Assembly: GCF_021390155.1 (NCBI RefSeq)
Contig: NZ_CP089985.1
Location: 5,969,501 to 6,033,500, forward strand
Direction: 5' to 3'
Length of the DNA stretch: 64,000 nucleotides
From: Pseudomonas sp. HN11
Lineage (GTDB): Bacteria > Pseudomonadota > Gammaproteobacteria > Pseudomonadales > Pseudomonadaceae
The notes below the pieces were generated by a model. That model was not told the DNA's origin. It made no database searches and worked only from the letters and a program-made list of their open reading frames with translations. This document shows, one piece after another, positions 56,222-64,000 of the stretch. A program made the translations under genes and the position numbers. Every line of letters starts with the position of its first letter. Position 1 is the first letter of the stretch.

Positions 56222-56476
56222 ATGTCGTATACCCCTGAGTTGGTTGCCGAACTGGAAATCCTTGTACTCTTCCCATTGGACAGCACCAAGGAAGGTCTGA
56301 AAGTCCACCAGACCGCCGCGCCTACTGCCATCGCCGCTGCCAAACGCCTCCACGCGAAAGGGCTTATCGACCAGCCGGACGGAGGCTACCTGACCAGCCT
56401 TGGCCGAGATGCCGCAGAGCAGGCCCAGACCTTGCTGACTATCTTGACCACTGCCACCACCAAAGAAGCCGCCTGA
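56222..56476 (+). CDS. TIGR02647 family small protein
   Basis: An 84-residue protein, MSYTPELVAELEILVLFPLDSTKEGLKVH onwards, matching the TIGR02647 family, a winged-helix-like domain of unknown role found in Pseudomonas and relatives. The central QTAAPTAIAAAKRLHAKGLIDQPDGGYLTSLGRDAAEQ resembles a winged HTH recognition region followed by a wing, so DNA binding is possible. Confidence 0.85.
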   Translation: MSYTPELVAELEILVLFPLDSTKEGLKVHQTAAPTAIAAAKRLHAKGLIDQPDGGYLTSLGRDAAEQAQTLLTILTTATTKEAA

Positions 56477-56645
56477 CTACCGGATACCGCCCATGGAGTC
56501 CGCCACGTGCGGGTTCCGAGGGCGTTGCCGTGGAAGTGCGAAAATTTTGACACCAAAGCCCATTTCCCTCTAAACCTCCTACGCTACTGGCTGTAAACTC
56601 CTACACGGCCGCCCACGTCGGGCCCTGCGAGCCACCGAGTTCGAC

Positions 56646-59486
56646 ATGACCCGCACCCATGAAATCCGCCCCGACCTGGACGAAGGCATCGACCGCAAGG
56701 TGCTGGCCCAGTTGCGCGCGCGGTTCATGGCCCTCAATGAAGGCCGTATGGCGCGGGCGATTGAGGGGCTGACGCCGCGCCAGCAAAGCGTGCTGAACCT
56801 GTTGCCGCTGTTTTTCCACGTCAACCATCCGCTGCTGCCGGGCTATGTGTCGGGTAGTACCCCAGCAGGCTTGTCGAATTTCGAACCCGACGCCCAAGCT
56901 CTGACCGAAGCCCAGCGCCTGACTCGCTCGTTCTCCTACAAGCCACGCCATGGCAACCCGCCGCGACCCATCCATGGCCTATTCCTGATGGGCAGCCTGG
57001 GCACCCTCGCCCAGGCCGACCAGAGCGACATGGATGTGTGGGTGTGTCACGCCGCAGACCTGAGCGAGACCGAGCTGGCCGAGTTGCGCAAAAAATGTCA
57101 GTTGCTGGAAGCCTGGTCGCTGACCATGGGCGCCGAGGCACACTTCTTCCTGATCGAGCCGACCCGCTTTGTGCTCGGTGAGCGCGACACGCAGTTGAGC
57201 TCCGACGACTGCGGCACGACCCAGCATTACCTGCTGCTGGATGAGTTCTATCGCACCGCCATCTGGCTGGCCGGGCGCACGCCGATCTGGTGGCTGGTAC
57301 CGGTGTATGAAGAGACACGCTATGCCGAGTTCACCCACACGCTGATTTCCAAGCGTTTTATCCGCGCCGATGAAACCCTCGACCTAGGCCATCTGGCGCG
57401 CATCCCCCCGGGCGAATTCATCGGCGCCGGGCTGTGGCAGTTGTTCAAGGGCATCGAGTCGCCCTACAAGTCGGTGCTCAAGCTGCTGCTGACCGAGGTC
57501 TACGCCAGCGAACACCCGAATGTGCATTGCTTGAGCCTGCGCTTCAAGCGCGCGGTGTTCGCCAACCAGATGGACCTGGATGAGCTGGACCCGTACATCG
57601 TGGTGTACCGCCGCATCGAAGAATACCTCAAGGCCCGCAACGAACCCGAGCGGCTGGAACTGGTGCGGCGCGCGCTATATCTGAAGGTCAATCGCAAGCT
57701 CAGCGCCGGCCAGCGCACCACCAGTTGGCAACGCCTGCTACTGGAGCGCCTGGCCCATGAATGGGGCTGGGACCAGCGCCAATTGGCGCTGCTGGACAGC
57801 CGCAGCCAATGGAAGGTGCGCCAGGTCGCCTCTGAGCGCCGAGCGCTGGTCAATGAGCTTAATTACAGCTATCGCTTCTTGACCCAATTTGCCCGCACCG
57901 AACAGACCGTCAGCCTGATCAACAAACGTGACCTCAATGTGCTGGGTCGACGCTTGTACGCTGCCTTTGAGCGCAAGGCCGGCAAAGTCGAGTTCATCAA
58001 CCCCGGCATTGCCCCGGACCTGGCCGAAGACACCCTGACCCTGGTGCAATCGCCCAACCGCAAGGAGCCGGGCCAGCACCACTGGGGCCTGTACAATGGC
58101 AACCTTACGGCGCTGGAATGGGAACACTTCGCGCCGATCAAGCGCAGCCGCGACCTGCTGGAGATGCTCACCTGGTGCCATCGCAACGGCGTGATCGACA
58201 GCAGCACGCGCCTGGCGCTCCATCCGGGCACCAGCGACATGACCGAATTCGAGTTGTTCAACCTGCTGGGCAGCCTGCAACAAACCATTGCCCTGCCCCT
58301 GGCCAGCGTTGATGAAGAGCGCCTGCTGCGCTCAGCGGTACCCGAGGAAGTGTTGCTGCTGATCAACGTCGGCGTAGACCCGCTCAAACATCACCGCGAC
58401 CTGAACATCCTGATGACCACCGAGCGCACCGACTCCCTGAGCTATGCCGGTGCGCGCGACAACCTGGTGCTGACTCTGGACCAGGTCACGCTCAATAGCT
58501 GGAACGAGGTGATGGTCAGCCGCTACGACGGTCCCCACGCACTGCTCGATTGCCTACGCGATTACCTTAATCAGCTGCCGTCGGACCACCTGCCACGCCT
58601 GCGAGTACGCTGCTTCTGCCACAACCGTGCACAGTTCATTGCCCAGCGTGTGGAAGAAATTTTCGACACCGCGCAGAACCTGCTGCTCGGTCAGGGCAAT
58701 CACCGCTATTTGCTCCAGGTGCAGCAGCATTATCACGTCATTGAGCTGATACCGGGCCAGGCCAACCATGTATCGCTGGCGACCCAGGATGCGCTGATCG
58801 CCTACCTCAGCGAAGAACTGGCCAGCTACAGCCCGCTGCACCTGGACGCCATGGCCCTGGAAGAACACGACCTGGCGTTGCTGCTGCCGATGGGCATGGC
58901 CGATTGCGTGCAGGTGTTCTACCGGGTCAACGAAAGCTTCGCAGAGCTGTATGTCCTGGATGAATTCAACGCGCTCTGGCAGCAGCGCCTGCCGTTTCAC
59001 GATGAACAGAGTCTGTTGGCGCCTTTGCAGCGTTTCTTGCAGTCGATCATTTATCGCCGGGATGCGCTGTCGCCGTTGGACCAGCAGGAACCGCTGGGCG
59101 CGGTACAAATCTTGTATTACCAGCTACTGCCATCAGGTAGTGGCCGCGCGCGCGGCATCGAGCCTCGGCCCGCACCGCTTAACCCCGCGAACAAACCGTT
59201 TTACGACGTGCAGGCGATTATCGGCAAAGCCGCACCAGGCCAGGTGGGCATTACCTTGTACTGCAATCAGCGGGAGTTTTCCGAACTGGAATTTGGCGAC
59301 CAACTGTTTGCAGTGGTCGCCCAGCAAATCGTCGGGCAACGCCGGGAGACCGAGCGTTACCGCTGCTACATCACCGACCTGGACTTGTCCGGCCTGCTCG
59401 GTGATGTGCAAAGCCCGAGCAACCTGTATCTTCGTTACAAGGCCGAGCTGGAGCTGTCGCTCAACGAAGCGCTGAGTAATATTTAG
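56646..59486 (+). CDS. cyaA: Adenylate cyclase, class I
   Basis: A 946-residue cytoplasmic enzyme making cyclic AMP. The N-terminal catalytic half contains HGLFLMGSLGTLAQADQSDMDVWVCH with the nucleotidyltransferase GS...DxD metal motif; the C-terminal half is regulatory, as in E. coli CyaA. Length is comparable to P. aeruginosa CyaA. Its product activates Vfr-type regulators. The stop overlaps that of rnk by four bases (TTAG). Confidence 0.97.
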   Translation: MTRTHEIRPDLDEGIDRKVLAQLRARFMALNEGRMARAIEGLTPRQQSVLNLLPLFFHVNHPLLPGYVSGSTPAGLSNFEPDAQALTEAQRLTRSFSYKPRHGNPPRPIHGLFLMGSLGTLAQADQSDMDVWVCHAADLSETELAELRKKCQLLEAWSLTMGAEAHFFLIEPTRFVLGERDTQLSSDDCGTTQHYLLLDEFYRTAIWLAGRTPIWWLVPVYEETRYAEFTHTLISKRFIRADETLDLGHLARIPPGEFIGAGLWQLFKGIESPYKSVLKLLLTEVYASEHPNVHCLSLRFKRAVFANQMDLDELDPYIVVYRRIEEYLKARNEPERLELVRRALYLKVNRKLSAGQRTTSWQRLLLERLAHEWGWDQRQLALLDSRSQWKVRQVASERRALVNELNYSYRFLTQFARTEQTVSLINKRDLNVLGRRLYAAFERKAGKVEFINPGIAPDLAEDTLTLVQSPNRKEPGQHHWGLYNGNLTALEWEHFAPIKRSRDLLEMLTWCHRNGVIDSSTRLALHPGTSDMTEFELFNLLGSLQQTIALPLASVDEERLLRSAVPEEVLLLINVGVDPLKHHRDLNILMTTERTDSLSYAGARDNLVLTLDQVTLNSWNEVMVSRYDGPHALLDCLRDYLNQLPSDHLPRLRVRCFCHNRAQFIAQRVEEIFDTAQNLLLGQGNHRYLLQVQQHYHVIELIPGQANHVSLATQDALIAYLSEELASYSPLHLDAMALEEHDLALLLPMGMADCVQVFYRVNESFAELYVLDEFNALWQQRLPFHDEQSLLAPLQRFLQSIIYRRDALSPLDQQEPLGAVQILYYQLLPSGSGRARGIEPRPAPLNPANKPFYDVQAIIGKAAPGQVGITLYCNQREFSELEFGDQLFAVVAQQIVGQRRETERYRCYITDLDLSGLLGDVQSPSNLYLRYKAELELSLNEALSNI

Positions 59487-59896
59487 AGAGGGAAGGCGCC
59501 GCCATCTTTGGGCTGGCCTTCAACGCTGAGCAATTCCAACTTGAGGGTCTTGCCGCCCGGAGCGGGCCAGTCGATGTGCTGGCCAACCTGCAGGCCCAGC
59601 AAGGCACTGCCCACTGGCGCCAGGATCGAGATCTTGCCTTCATCCGCATTGGCGTCTTTCGGATAGACCAAGGTCAGGTGGTAGTCCTTGCCGCTGCCTT
59701 GCTCACGGCAATGCACGCTGGAGTTCATGGTCACGACACCCGCAGGCACTTCATCGTGGCCAACCACGTCTTCGGCGCGGTCGAGTTCGGCTTGCAACGC
59801 TTCGACGCCGGGAGATTCGTCGCCCAGGCGGTCGATCAGTTGCTCCAGACGCTGCACGTCAAGACGGGTGAGGATGATGGACGGTGCGGTGGTCAT
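59483..59896 (-). CDS. rnk: Nucleoside diphosphate kinase regulator Rnk
   Basis: A 137-residue protein of the GreA/GreB C-terminal-like family. It has the N-terminal coiled-coil (QRLEQLIDRLGDESPGVEALQAELDRA) and the FKBP-like domain VVTMNSSVHCREQGSGKDYHLTLVYPKDANADEGKISILAPVGSALLGL. It binds RNA polymerase near the secondary channel. In pseudomonads its loss has effects on alginate and nucleoside phosphate pools. It converges with cyaA. Confidence 0.94.
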   Translation of the reverse strand: MTTAPSIILTRLDVQRLEQLIDRLGDESPGVEALQAELDRAEDVVGHDEVPAGVVTMNSSVHCREQGSGKDYHLTLVYPKDANADEGKISILAPVGSALLGLQVGQHIDWPAPGGKTLKLELLSVEGQPKDGGAFPL

Positions 59897-59924
59897 GATT
59901 CAGGCAGACTCCTTTTTTCTGCAC

Positions 59925-59960
59925 AAAAAAGCAAAACCCCGCCAGGAAAAGGCGGGGTTC
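59925..59960 (-). terminator. Terminator of the cyaY-DUF1289 unit
   Basis: On the minus strand AACCCCGCC / GGCGGGGTT with a 7-base loop, followed by TTGCTTTTTT. It lies about 70 bases after the DUF1289 stop and 40 bases before the rnk start. Confidence 0.9.
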
Positions 59961-60027
59961 TCACGGGCCTCGATGAGTTGAGGCGTACCCGGACACTACC
60001 ACAGCGTCACAAATAAACAAGACGGCC

Positions 60028-60246
60028 TCAGGTGTGGGCCCGGCGCTGCTCGGCCTCGGCGCAGATCACCCGGCGCCGGGCATCGTCGGCAGAGCGCCAT
60101 TCACGGATCTCTTCCACGTGGCGCAAGCACCCGAGGCAGACTTTCTGCTCGTCCAGGCGACACAAACTGATACAAGGTGTCGGCACCGCCGGGCTGACAT
60201 TACTGAAGAGCGGCTTGGGCGGGCGGACAGGTGCAGGCTGGGTCAC
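60028..60246 (-). CDS. DUF1289 cysteine-motif protein
   Basis: A 72-residue protein. The DUF1289 signature PCISLCRLDEQKVCLGCLRHVEEIREW carries four cysteines in the C-x3-C ... C-x2-C pattern typical of a metal or iron-sulfur site. It follows cyaY by 2 bases and so is almost certainly co-transcribed with it, which suggests a shared role in iron or iron-sulfur handling. Confidence 0.9.
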   Translation of the reverse strand: MTQPAPVRPPKPLFSNVSPAVPTPCISLCRLDEQKVCLGCLRHVEEIREWRSADDARRRVICAEAEQRRAHT

Positions 60247-60248
60247 GA

Positions 60249-60596
60249 TCAGTTCTCGTCCTGCCCCAATTCATCAAAGTCCAGCTCTTCGCCGGTATAT
60301 TCCTGGACCAGGCGCGTGAGCATCTCGCCCAATAGCTCTTCACTCTTGTCACACTGCCATTTGCCGCTTTCTTCGTCGTAGTCGAAGTGCACGCCACCGG
60401 AACGTGCCGCGAGCCACAGCTGACGCAGCGGCTCCTGGCGGCTGAAGATCAGTTGCGGGCCGCTTTCGAACTTGACGGTCAGCACGCCGGCCGAGTTTTC
60501 CAGGTCCACGTCCAGGCCGCTGTCGTCGAAAATATCTTCCAGCGCCTGCTGGGTCGCATCCACCAGGTCGTGAAAACGGGCTTCGGTCAAACTCAT
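60249..60596 (-). CDS. cyaY: Iron-sulfur assembly protein CyaY (frataxin)
   Basis: A 115-residue bacterial frataxin. The acidic first helix (FHDLVDATQQALEDIFDDSGLDVDLENSAG) supplies iron-binding residues, and the sheet includes GVLTVKFESGPQLIFSRQEPLRQLWLAARSGGVHFDYDEES with the conserved surface. CyaY regulates iron supply to IscS/IscU. It is divergent from lppL-lysA, with 238 bases between. Confidence 0.94.
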   Translation of the reverse strand: MSLTEARFHDLVDATQQALEDIFDDSGLDVDLENSAGVLTVKFESGPQLIFSRQEPLRQLWLAARSGGVHFDYDEESGKWQCDKSEELLGEMLTRLVQEYTGEELDFDELGQDEN

Positions 60597-60794
60597 TGTG
60601 GCAACCTCAAAAGTGTCTGGTTTTGCTCAAGCGCCGCACGATACGGGCGAGCCCCGCCGATTGCAAAGAATACCGATTTCAACACGATTGACGGTGTGAG
60701 AAATCCTCAAACAGCGTAGCTCGCTTCCCGGCCGTGTCGGCAAACCCCCGCCGGACGGGTATTCCAGCGCATAGGCAAGCTGGCGGGTGGTCGG

Positions 60795-60800
60795 TATACT
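60795..60800 (+). promoter_or_regulatory. -10 element of the lppL-lysA promoter
   Basis: TATACT lies 34 bases before the lppL start. A weak TAGGCA at 60772 is at the 17-base spacing of a -35 box. Confidence 0.5.
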
Positions 60801-60834
60801 CGGGCGCAATTAATGCTTATTCAAGGATTTCGCC

Positions 60835-61005
60835 ATGAAGCGCCTGATCTCTTCCCTTGCTGCGCTCGTCGCGCTCGCTTGCCTCGTTAGTGCCTGTGGT
60901 CAAAAAGGCCCGCTGTACCTGCCCGATGACAGCAAAGACCCGAATGAACAGGCGCAATCGTCGCAAAAACCTTCCAAAGCGCATAAGCACGACACCTACG
61001 AATAA
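60835..61005 (+). CDS. lppL: Small lipoprotein LppL
   Basis: A 56-residue lipoprotein. A lipobox VSAC gives lipidation at C21 after a basic start ([17 protein letters not shown]). The mature part begins [10 protein letters not shown] and is lysine- and glutamine-rich. The name and position before lysA match P. aeruginosa lppL. AAGGA precedes the ATG; lysA starts 9 bases after the stop, so the operon runs lppL-lysA-dapF-DUF484-xerC. Confidence 0.93.
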   Translation: MKRLISSLAALVALACLVSACGQKGPLYLPDDSKDPNEQAQSSQKPSKAHKHDTYE

Positions 61006-61014
61006 AGGTACTTC

Positions 61015-62262
61015 ATGGACGCTTTTAACTACCGGGACGGCGAGCTGTTCGCGGAAGGCGTGGCGTTGTCCGCGATTGCCCAGCGCTTCGGCACCCCGAC
61101 CTATGTGTATTCCCGTGCACATATCGAAGCCCAGTACCGCTCGTTCACCGACGCCCTCGACGGCGTGCCGCACCTGGTGTGCTACGCGGTCAAGGCCAAC
61201 TCCAACCTCGGCGTACTGAATGTCCTAGCGCGCCTCGGCGCTGGTTTCGACATCGTGTCCCGTGGCGAGCTGGAACGCGTACTGGCTGCTGGCGGCAAGG
61301 CTGACAAGATCGTGTTCTCCGGCGTCGGCAAGACCCGCGAAGACATGCGCCGGGCCTTGGAAGTCGGCGTGCACTGCTTCAACATCGAATCCACCGACGA
61401 GCTGGAACGCCTGCAGGTCGTGGCCGCCGAAATGGGCGTTCGCGCGCCGATCTCCCTGCGCGTCAACCCGGACGTCGATGCCGGCACCCACCCCTACATT
61501 TCCACCGGTCTCAAGGAGAACAAGTTCGGCATCGCCATTGCCGACGCCGAGGACGTATACATCCGCGCCGCGCAACTGCCGAACCTGGAAGTGCTGGGTG
61601 TCGACTGCCATATCGGCTCGCAACTGACCACGCTGCCGCCGTTCCTGGATGCGCTCGACCGCCTGCTGGCGTTGATCGACCGTCTCGGTGAATGCGGCAT
61701 CTACCTGCACCACATCGATCTGGGTGGGGGCGTGGGCGTGCGTTATCGCGACGAGGAGCCGCCGCTGATCGCCGATTACATCCAGGCTGCGCGCGAGCGC
61801 ATCGAAGGCCGTGACCTGACGCTGATGTTCGAGCCTGGTCGCTACATCGTCGCCAACGCCGGCGTACTGCTGACCCAGGTCGAGTACCTCAAGCACACCG
61901 AGCACAAGGATTTCGCCATCGTCGATGCGGCGATGAACGACCTGATCCGCCCGGCGTTGTACCAGGCCTGGATGAATGTCACCGCCGTGACGCCTCGCGC
62001 CAGCGAAGCCCGCGCCTATGACATCGTCGGCCCGATCTGCGAGACCGGCGACTTCCTGGCCAAGGATCGTCGGTTGGCCCTGGAAGAAGGCGATCTGCTG
62101 GCCGTGCATTCGGCCGGTGCCTACGGGTTTGTCATGAGTTCCAACTACAACACCCGCGGCCGTACGGCCGAGGTGCTGGTGGACGGTGATCAAGCGTTTG
62201 AAGTGCGTCGCCGCGAGACGGTAGCCGAGTTGTATGCTGGCGAAAGCCTGCTGCCGGAGTAA
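61015..62262 (+). CDS. lysA: Diaminopimelate decarboxylase
   Basis: A 415-residue PLP enzyme, last step of lysine synthesis. The PLP lysine is K60 in CYAVKANSN; the phosphate-binding glycine loop is LGGGVGVRY and the conserved active-site cysteine of the partner subunit is in GPICETGDFLAK. It lies between lppL and dapF, placing the last two lysine-pathway steps together. Confidence 0.98.
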   Translation: MDAFNYRDGELFAEGVALSAIAQRFGTPTYVYSRAHIEAQYRSFTDALDGVPHLVCYAVKANSNLGVLNVLARLGAGFDIVSRGELERVLAAGGKADKIVFSGVGKTREDMRRALEVGVHCFNIESTDELERLQVVAAEMGVRAPISLRVNPDVDAGTHPYISTGLKENKFGIAIADAEDVYIRAAQLPNLEVLGVDCHIGSQLTTLPPFLDALDRLLALIDRLGECGIYLHHIDLGGGVGVRYRDEEPPLIADYIQAARERIEGRDLTLMFEPGRYIVANAGVLLTQVEYLKHTEHKDFAIVDAAMNDLIRPALYQAWMNVTAVTPRASEARAYDIVGPICETGDFLAKDRRLALEEGDLLAVHSAGAYGFVMSSNYNTRGRTAEVLVDGDQAFEVRRRETVAELYAGESLLPE

Positions 62263-62265
62263 GCC

Positions 62266-63096
62266 ATGCTGCTGCGTTTCACCAAGATGCACGGGCTAGG
62301 CAATGATTTTATGGTCCTCGACCTGGTCAGCCAGCACGCGCATATCCTGCCCAAACACGCCAAACAGTGGGGCGACCGGCATACCGGCATTGGTTTCGAC
62401 CAGTTGCTGATCGTCGAGGCGCCGAGCAACCCGGAGGTGGATTTCCGTTACCGGATCTTCAACTCCGACGGTTCCGAAGTGGAACAGTGCGGCAACGGTG
62501 CCCGCTGCTTCGCCCGTTTTGTGCTGGACAAGCGCCTGACCGCCAAGCGGCAGATCCGCGTCGAGACCAAAAGTGGTGTGATCGAGCTGGATATCCGCAG
62601 TGACGGCCAGATCAGCGTCAACATGGGCGCGCCACGCCTGGTGCCGGCGGACATTCCGTTCCAGGCCACCGAGCAGGCTGTCAGCTACGCACTGGACGTT
62701 GACGGCAAGACCGTCGATATCGCCGCCGTATCCATGGGCAACCCCCATGCCGTGCTGCGGGTCAACGACATCAACAACGCGCCCGTGCATGAGTTGGGGC
62801 CGAAGATCGAACACCACCCGCGCTTTCCGGCGCGGGTCAACGTGGGCTTCCTGCAGGTGATCGACCGTACCCGCGCGCAATTGCGTGTGTGGGAACGCGG
62901 CGCCGGCGAAACCCAGGCCTGCGGCACCGGTGCATGCGCCGCTGCCGTGGCCGCGATCAGCCAGGGGTGGATGGATTCGCCCCTGCTGATCGACCTGCCC
63001 GGTGGACGCTTGTCCATCGAGTGGGCAGGCCCTGGCCACCCGGTGATGATGACCGGGCCGGCCTCGCGCGTATACGAAGGACAGGTCCGTCTATGA
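62266..63096 (+). CDS. dapF: Diaminopimelate epimerase
   Basis: A 276-residue cofactor-independent racemase converting LL- to meso-diaminopimelate. The two catalytic cysteines are C75 ([10 protein letters not shown]) and C219 ([11 protein letters not shown]), each followed by the family's glycine-rich loop. It starts 3 bases after lysA, so it is co-translated with it. Its product feeds both LysA and peptidoglycan synthesis. Confidence 0.98.
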   Translation: MLLRFTKMHGLGNDFMVLDLVSQHAHILPKHAKQWGDRHTGIGFDQLLIVEAPSNPEVDFRYRIFNSDGSEVEQCGNGARCFARFVLDKRLTAKRQIRVETKSGVIELDIRSDGQISVNMGAPRLVPADIPFQATEQAVSYALDVDGKTVDIAAVSMGNPHAVLRVNDINNAPVHELGPKIEHHPRFPARVNVGFLQVIDRTRAQLRVWERGAGETQACGTGACAAAVAAISQGWMDSPLLIDLPGGRLSIEWAGPGHPVMMTGPASRVYEGQVRL

Positions 63097-63109
63097 GTGA
63101 GCCAATCCA

Positions 63110-63826
63110 ATGACCGATAAGCCCCAAGTACCCGCAGAAGCGTTCCCGAGCGAAAGTCTGGAGGCCGCTGCCGTCGCGGCGTACCTTGAGGCTAATCCGC
63201 ACTTCTTCGTCGAGCACGAGGAACTGCTGCCGGCCTTGCGCATCCCCCACCAGCGCGGCGACACCGTGTCGCTGGTGGAGCGGCAGATGAAGATCCTGCG
63301 CGAGCGCAACATCGAAATGCGCCACAAGCTCTCGCACCTGATGGACGTCGCCCGCGACAACGACCGACTGTTCGAGAAAACCCGCCGCCTGATCCTGGCC
63401 CTGATGGACGCCACCAGCCTGGAAGAAACGGTGATCGCCGTGGAGGACAGCCTGCGCCAGGACTTCCAGGTGCCATTCGTGAGCCTGATCCTGTTCAGCG
63501 ACAACCCGATGCCGGTGGGTCGCTGGGTCAGTGGCAGCGACGCACAAACCGCGATCGGCGGCCTGCTTTCCGAAGGCAAGACCATCAGCGGCACCTTGCG
63601 CGAACATGAGCTGGACTTCCTGTTTGGTGCCGAGCAGCGCAAGCAGATCGGCTCCACCTCCGTTGTCGCCCTCAGCCATCAGGGCTTGCACGGCGTGCTG
63701 GCCATCGCCAGCCGAGATCCCGCGCACTACAAGAGCTCTGTGGGCACGCTGTTCCTGACTTACATCGCCGAAGTACTGGGCCGCGTCTTGCCGCGCTTCA
63801 CCACCGCCCTGCGCGCGGTGCGCTAG
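63110..63826 (+). CDS. DUF484 family protein
   Basis: A 238-residue protein. It has the family start [49 protein letters not shown] with a coiled-coil and then a GAF-like domain. DUF484 genes lie between dapF and xerC in many gamma-proteobacteria (E. coli yigA). Function is unknown. Its start is 13 bases after dapF and xerC begins 2 bases after its stop. Confidence 0.93.
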   Translation: MTDKPQVPAEAFPSESLEAAAVAAYLEANPHFFVEHEELLPALRIPHQRGDTVSLVERQMKILRERNIEMRHKLSHLMDVARDNDRLFEKTRRLILALMDATSLEETVIAVEDSLRQDFQVPFVSLILFSDNPMPVGRWVSGSDAQTAIGGLLSEGKTISGTLREHELDFLFGAEQRKQIGSTSVVALSHQGLHGVLAIASRDPAHYKSSVGTLFLTYIAEVLGRVLPRFTTALRAVR

Positions 63827-63828
63827 CC

Positions 63829-64000
63829 ATGGAAAGGCAACTGGACGCTTACTGCGCTCACCTGCGCAATGAGCGCCAGGTGTCGCCCCATACCCTGGAA
63901 GCCTACCGGCGGGATTTGAACAAGGTCCTGGCCTACTGCGAGAAACACCAGATCAGCAGCTGGAAGGCGCTGGATATCCAGAGCCTGCGCAGCCTGATTG
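63829..64000 (+). CDS. xerC: Tyrosine recombinase XerC, N-terminus only
   Basis: The visible 57 codons ([30 protein letters not shown] ... [10 protein letters not shown]) are the N-terminal core-binding SAM-like domain of XerC, which with XerD resolves chromosome dimers at dif. The gene continues beyond the window. It begins 2 bases after the DUF484 stop, the conserved order. Confidence 0.93.
   Translation, partial: MERQLDAYCAHLRNERQVSPHTLEAYRRDLNKVLAYCEKHQISSWKALDIQSLRSLI

Overview
The window is high-GC, gene-dense chromosomal DNA from a Pseudomonas, most likely the P. fluorescens lineage. The evidence is the gene order (gcvT; ubiI-ubiH-pepP-ygfB; zapA-6S RNA-ygfA; glpT; ubiD; rho-trxA; ppx/ppk-hemB; algP; algQ; hemY-hemX-hemD-hemC-algR-argH; cyaA-rnk; cyaY/lppL-lysA-dapF-xerC), which follows the P. 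aeruginosa PA52xx region as I remember it, plus GTGGGAGCGGGC-type REP sequences typical of fluorescent pseudomonads. No rRNA, tRNA, phage, insertion sequence or CRISPR was seen. Most of the window is core genome.

Layout: 1-3.1 kb, start of gcvT (cut by the window edge) and a ferric-iron ABC permease and binding protein with a candidate Fur box. 3.1-7.9 kb, a minus-strand operon ygfB-pepP-ubiH-(hotdog protein)-ubiI for ubiquinone hydroxylation and peptide turnover. 8.0-9.5 kb, the divergent block TIGR02449-zapA-6S RNA-ygfA. 9.5-14 kb, small genes, a quinone oxidoreductase, glpT (with a GlpR-like palindrome and a Crc/Hfq-like motif upstream) and chaC. 14-17.3 kb, a TonB-dependent receptor divergent from a small predicted outer-membrane barrel. 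17.3-21.7 kb, ferredoxin reductase, ubiD, rho and trxA. 21.8-25.6 kb, a GntR regulator divergent from an amino-acid ABC transporter. 25.6-30.1 kb, a chaperone-usher fimbrial operon, the most clearly accessory block. 30.6-35.5 kb, ppx facing ppk across a REP doublet, then hemB. 35.7-42.1 kb, membrane and housekeeping genes including an FTR1 iron permease fused to cytochrome c. 42.1-47.8 kb, ABC-F protein, algP, FKBP isomerase, algQ, dsbB. 48-53 kb, the tetrapyrrole operon hemC-hemD-hemX-hemY and algR. 53.5-64 kb, argH, GST, cyaA, rnk, cyaY and the lppL-lysA-dapF-DUF484-xerC operon (xerC cut by the window edge).

Functional themes are tetrapyrrole synthesis (hemB, hemC, hemD, hemX, hemY), ubiquinone synthesis (ubiD, ubiH, ubiI), iron handling (ABC importer, FTR1, cyaY), polyphosphate turnover (ppx, ppk) and alginate-linked regulation (algP, algQ, algR).

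I found no convincing new multi-gene system. The observations most worth checking are: what looks like the 3' remnant of algZ in front of algR, leaving AlgR without its adjacent sensor kinase; the GlpR and Crc/Hfq sites before glpT; four convergent gene pairs that share a TTA(A/G) stop overlap; REP doublets in two opposite arrangements; the AlgP 39-bp repeat tract; and a fimbrial operon whose last gene overlaps an ABC transporter gene tail to tail.
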